From the NCBI GenBank assembly GCA_009823395.1, contig CM020516.1, forward strand, positions 1,019,001-1,083,000: 64,000 nucleotides of DNA, in the 5' to 3' direction. The notes under the pieces are model-generated. The model was not told where the DNA came from. It ran no database searches and saw nothing but the letters and a program-made list of their open reading frames with translations. This document shows, piece after piece, positions 60,713 to 64,000 of the stretch. Position 1 is the first letter of the stretch, and each line of letters begins with the position of its first letter. This DNA is from Thamnaconus septentrionalis. Lineage: Eukaryota > Chordata > Actinopteri > Tetraodontiformes > Monacanthidae. A program made the translations under genes and the position numbers.

Positions 60713-61345
60713 ATCTGTCTGGCAACATTAATTTTTAAGTGTTCCACACATCTTTTATCACAACTGCTATATTTTCATCTCATAGAAATTCAGTGTTTTC
60801 AAGTGAAAAACCGAATTTCACAAAGAAGTCATCACAGCATTAAGAAAACTCTTTTCTGGGTATTAAAAAGTTAATTGCAATCCAACGTGTGAATAATTGT
60901 TGACTATTTGGATTTGACAGTGACTGGCAATGTAAATTTCATCTTGAGTATTTTTCACCAGGGAATTGAAAAAGGCAAAGCACTTTAATTTCAGAAGTAG
61001 TACAAATTAAACAACGAACAAGAATTAAAAGGTGAATAGGTAAAATGTAGACTCATACAATTACAAAATTACATAAACATTATCAGTGTGTGACACACAC
61101 AAAGTGTTAAGTCACAGTTGTGATATATGCATGTTTTTATTATTTTTCATTTATTTATTTCATGCAATGTTTGAATGCCATTCTGGGTGTTCATTTCTTT
61201 CTTTAAAGGAGAAGCCAATTTATATGGAGCATTTGTTTAATGTGTCCACTCAACTATTATTAGTTAACTTTCCTTGGTTGGTCACTAGGCGGCAGTGTAG
61301 CGATATTTCCGAGTCACTAGAGAGCGGGCTGAAGCTACTTCCTCG

Positions 61346-61414
61346 TTCCGCTGAGGAGGCTTGGAGCGGAGAAACGGTCGCCAGTGTCTCGACCGGCTCT
61401 TTCTTTTTGAACAG
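61346..61414 (+). repeat. 70-base duplicated block, copy A
   Basis: ttccgctgaggaggcttgga through ttctttttgaacag. Copy B at 61906-61975 differs mainly by C-to-T and G-to-A changes at CpG sites. Both end in a pyrimidine tract plus cag, like a splice acceptor. Confidence 0.8.
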
Positions 61415-61905
61415 GTTGGTGCTCATTTCAAGTGTTCTTAATTACGTGTAGCGATTATTAATATTGTAATGTGTAACTGTGAGTGAATCTTGAGTTGTTA
61501 GCCAGACTTTTTGAGTGTCTGTGACCACATTGAAAACTGTGTAACATTTCCGGGTTCCCTTGTGCTTCGTAAAATGGCGAGCTCGTCGCGTTCGTGTGGC
61601 TCGTGGAGAAAGATAGGATGCTGATTCCTAAGGCTCCAGATCTTTTATACCTTCCGTTTGTCGACGTTAAGCTCCTTCAGAGGACAAATAGTTTTTTTTT
61701 TTCTTTCTAAGCCTTGTATTCTGTGCACGTATTCATTCAGCCAGTACAATGAATTTGTTTGTTCCAAACACAGTCGTGTAAGTATAATGAAAGTGTTTTC
61801 CTGGGACCTGAAGTTTATTTCTGTGTAAAAGCTGATTGTGAAAGAAAAAAAAAAAAAGCCAAAAATAATATTGTATAAAAAGTACACATGTAATGGAATT
61901 GTAGA

Positions 61906-61975
61906 TTCCGCTGAGGAGGCTTGAAGTGGAGAAACAGTCGCCAGTGACTCAACCGGTTCTTTCTTTTTTTAACAG
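61906..61975 (+). repeat. 70-base duplicated block, copy B
   Basis: Near-identical to 61346-61414, 560 bases downstream in direct orientation. Confidence 0.8.
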
Positions 61976-62245
61976 CGGATACAAAATCTTAAAACGGGAT
62001 CTCCAAGTGAGACCTGAAAACAGTGCAACTGTATTTCTGTGTGCCTATAAAAAAAACGTAGTGACACAAGCTAAAATATCTGCAGCAATTCCTCAAAGCA
62101 ACATATGAAATGATTGTGAGAACCAAGCGAGAGAGGGCTGACTTGACAGTCGTCTAAAGTCTTTCTAATGAACAGAGAAACAAACAAAAACTTGTGTTTG
62201 TGAGGAGCTACTGAGTAACTTGTGGGACAAAACAGAAAGATGAAC

Positions 62246-62615
62246 CATGTCAGCCAGCTTCTTGAAACGTGGACCCCACTGGTTGAGGCAGTCACAGTCC
62301 TGATACTATGACTCAGAAGCGCATCCCTTGCAGTCAAACGCCAACAGGGAGTCGTAAGGGGGCGCCGTTGGGTCACCGTCAGCTGCTTTCAGGTTCTGTG
62401 AGGGACGCAGAGAAATCACAAGTACGCATCGTCAATTCAGAGTCCATTCAGAATCATGAAGGAGAAATCGTGAATCAAGACGGGCACCACATCATTCCTG
62501 AAGACCTCGAGCCGGTTGTCCAGATGTCTGTCTCTGATGTCGTTGTTCTTCTTCTCTCCTCTTTGTCGTCTCACAAACATCAACAGCACCACAACCACCA
62601 CCACCAGCACCAGCA
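62246..62615 (-). pseudogene. Decayed cadherin cytoplasmic-tail exons
   Basis: The exon starting at 62615 finishes the membrane helix ([16 protein letters not shown]) and retains [10 protein letters not shown] (classical EVTRNDVAP), but the acidic p120-catenin core is missing and the frame meets TGA at 62439-62437. After an acceptor at 62397-62396, the block from 62395 reads [20 protein letters not shown], the start of the beta-catenin site. It then hits TAG at 62308-62306, after which in-frame [14 protein letters not shown] is still readable. Three tyrosine positions read Cys. Either the cytoplasmic domain is a relic, or the assembly has errors, or the true tail is spliced differently. Confidence 0.55.
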
Positions 62616-63663
62616 CTGATGATGCAAACACACGCAAAAAATAAGAAGAACCCAACAGAAAAACACACAAGGTTGCCTGCATAGCACATTAGCAGCAGTG
62701 ACAGACACAAAGGTTGGGCCAGATTGGAGTTTTACAATGAGAGGAAAACAAAGTATATTAATAAGAACAGCAGTTACCAGCTGCTAGCGAGCCAATTAAA
62801 GGCTAAAGCCACTTTTTAATGAATGAATAATTCATAGACAAAACCTCGTCCACCTTCTTCTTCTTTGGGTTTTTTGAGGACGCCTAAATACCAAATGCTC
62901 TGCTGTCAGGCAGCTGGATTGTCCACACCTGGCTTCCTTTAGAAATATGCTGGTGCAAGTTGGCAGCTAACTGGGAGCACTGGGACCCTCAAACTTTAAG
63001 TGGAGTTCTTACCGAGCAGCAGCAGAATGCCAACCAGGACTCCCAGGATGAGAGGGAGCTCAGGCTGTGGAGGAGCGTGAACTGTGCAGTCCAACTCCTC
63101 GCCAGTGCAGTCGTACACTGTCGCCTGAAGGGTGCTGTCCTGCTCCAACCCTTGGTTGTCTGCAACCCTCAGGACCACCGTGTACACACCACTTTCAAGC
63201 TGGGTCTTCAGATTGAGAATGATGCCCGTTTCTGCAGGACACAAGAAGAGAAGAACAAAAGAAATATGCAACCATGTTAATCGTCCGTCTTCATGCTTTG
63301 AGCTCGCTTCAAAAGAAGGTTTTTCAATGAAAGAGTTTTGATATAGAGGATCTTGCATTGACTTGGTCACGGGAATATGAACAATATGAATTATACTGGG
63401 TGTTCTCAGTATATTTCATCCTAATCTAATGTATCCACAGTATCCAGAGAAAACACGTCACTCTGTGTCACACATACTGATGTCGTTCATTCTGGCCATC
63501 CAGTTGGTCCTTGAACTGCCCTGCAGGGAGACTCTGTATGGAGATGTAAAGCCTGGTCCGTCTTTATCCATCACTGACAGAAGCTGAGGAGCTGGTTTCT
63601 TGTTGCAGATCTGGGGAAAGTCCACGCAAGGTCAGAGCTTGTTGTACCACACACATGCACGCA

Positions 63664-63709
<46 letters not shown>

Positions 63710-64000
63710 TGTATATACAAAAAAAAGGTACAGAGGAAAAAGGAGACGGACCCTAAATGAACGTTCTTCAATGGTAGGTGCGTTGTCATTGACGTCTTCA
63801 AGCTGGATTATCAGAGTACCAGTCCCTGTGGCTGGGTATTCATCTGGTGGAGTGGCAGAGTAAAATCATTTCTCTTTAAAGCAGTGAGAGGTGCACAGAG
63901 TCTCAGGCCGCCTCTAGACCTACCATCATCATATGCACCAATGAGTGCGGTATACTTGTCCTCCTTGACAAAGGCGGACTCTCTGTCCATCTTTGACTTG
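62246..64000 (-). CDS. Classical cadherin (E/B-cadherin-like), 3' exons, partial
   Basis: On the minus strand: 63924-64000 (open to the right edge), 63752-63843, 63478-63610, 63013-63231, 62615 to about 62437, and a last block 62395-62246. The first reads [20 protein letters not shown]. The second ends a cadherin repeat with [18 protein letters not shown]. The third and fourth form the membrane-proximal EC5 ([44 protein letters not shown]). The fourth then starts the transmembrane helix ([15 protein letters not shown]). Spacing and residues follow human CDH1 closely. Splice phases agree (1, 0, 1, 1). Which paralogue it is cannot be settled from this piece; no symbol assigned. The cytoplasmic part is damaged (see next entry). 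Cadherins are calcium-dependent cell-adhesion receptors linked to actin through catenins. Confidence 0.8.
63669..63710. repeat. (TA)n tract
   Basis: About 20 TA units in a cadherin intron. Confidence 0.95.

Larger units (their letters stand above)
60720..62240. other. Spacer between ltbp1 and the cadherin gene
   Basis: No gene is supported. It holds a near-duplicate 70-base block (61346-61414 and 61906-61975), and a short CpG-containing stretch near 61570-61610 with aaaatggcg (YY1-like) and only a 16-codon frame. Confidence 0.5.

Overview
The window is vertebrate genomic DNA, almost certainly from a ray-finned (teleost) fish. Genes are split into short exons with GT-AG introns. Microsatellites are dense (CA, CT, ATT, CAG and GACT/GGCT tracts), and there are many copies of short teleost-type transposon relics. 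The gene order birc6 - ttc27 - ltbp1, all on the + strand, is the same as on human 2p22. All calls come from reading exons, splice sites and phases by eye against remembered family sequences; no search was run.

Layout. (1) 308-457 (-): a 49-codon microprotein with the TUNAR (megamind / linc-birc6) C-terminal membrane segment. It is antisense to and upstream of the birc6 exons, probably inside a birc6 intron. (2) 6027-13966 (+): the last nine recognisable coding exons of birc6, including the E2 ubiquitin-conjugating domain, with a 3' UTR to about 14630. (3) 17258-28013 (+): complete ttc27 in 20 exons, about 853 aa. (4) 33749-59751 (+): complete ltbp1, with a long-form first exon at 33749 and an independent short-form first exon at 42639. 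(5) 62246-64000 (-): the 3' end of a classical (E/B-cadherin-like) cadherin gene whose cytoplasmic tail carries in-frame stops. The rest of that gene lies beyond the right edge.

The three + strand genes are unrelated in function: BIRC6 is an anti-apoptotic E2/E3 ubiquitin enzyme, TTC27 is a TPR protein, and LTBP1 is the extracellular-matrix carrier of latent TGF-beta. Their grouping is conserved synteny, not an operon-like unit. Right of ltbp1 the human neighbour as I remember it (RASGRP3) is replaced by the cadherin.

Points most worth a second look: the TUNAR-like microprotein next to birc6; an ltbp1 with only five EGF-like repeats between its second and third 8-Cys modules (eleven in human LTBP1); a His-Pro in place of Phe-Pro in the latency-peptide-binding module; a GC-AG intron; a retained intra-exonic splice acceptor linking the two ltbp1 promoters; and the decayed cadherin tail. 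Introns and intergenic stretches hold several small inverted-repeat transposon families, one present in four copies within ltbp1 alone.
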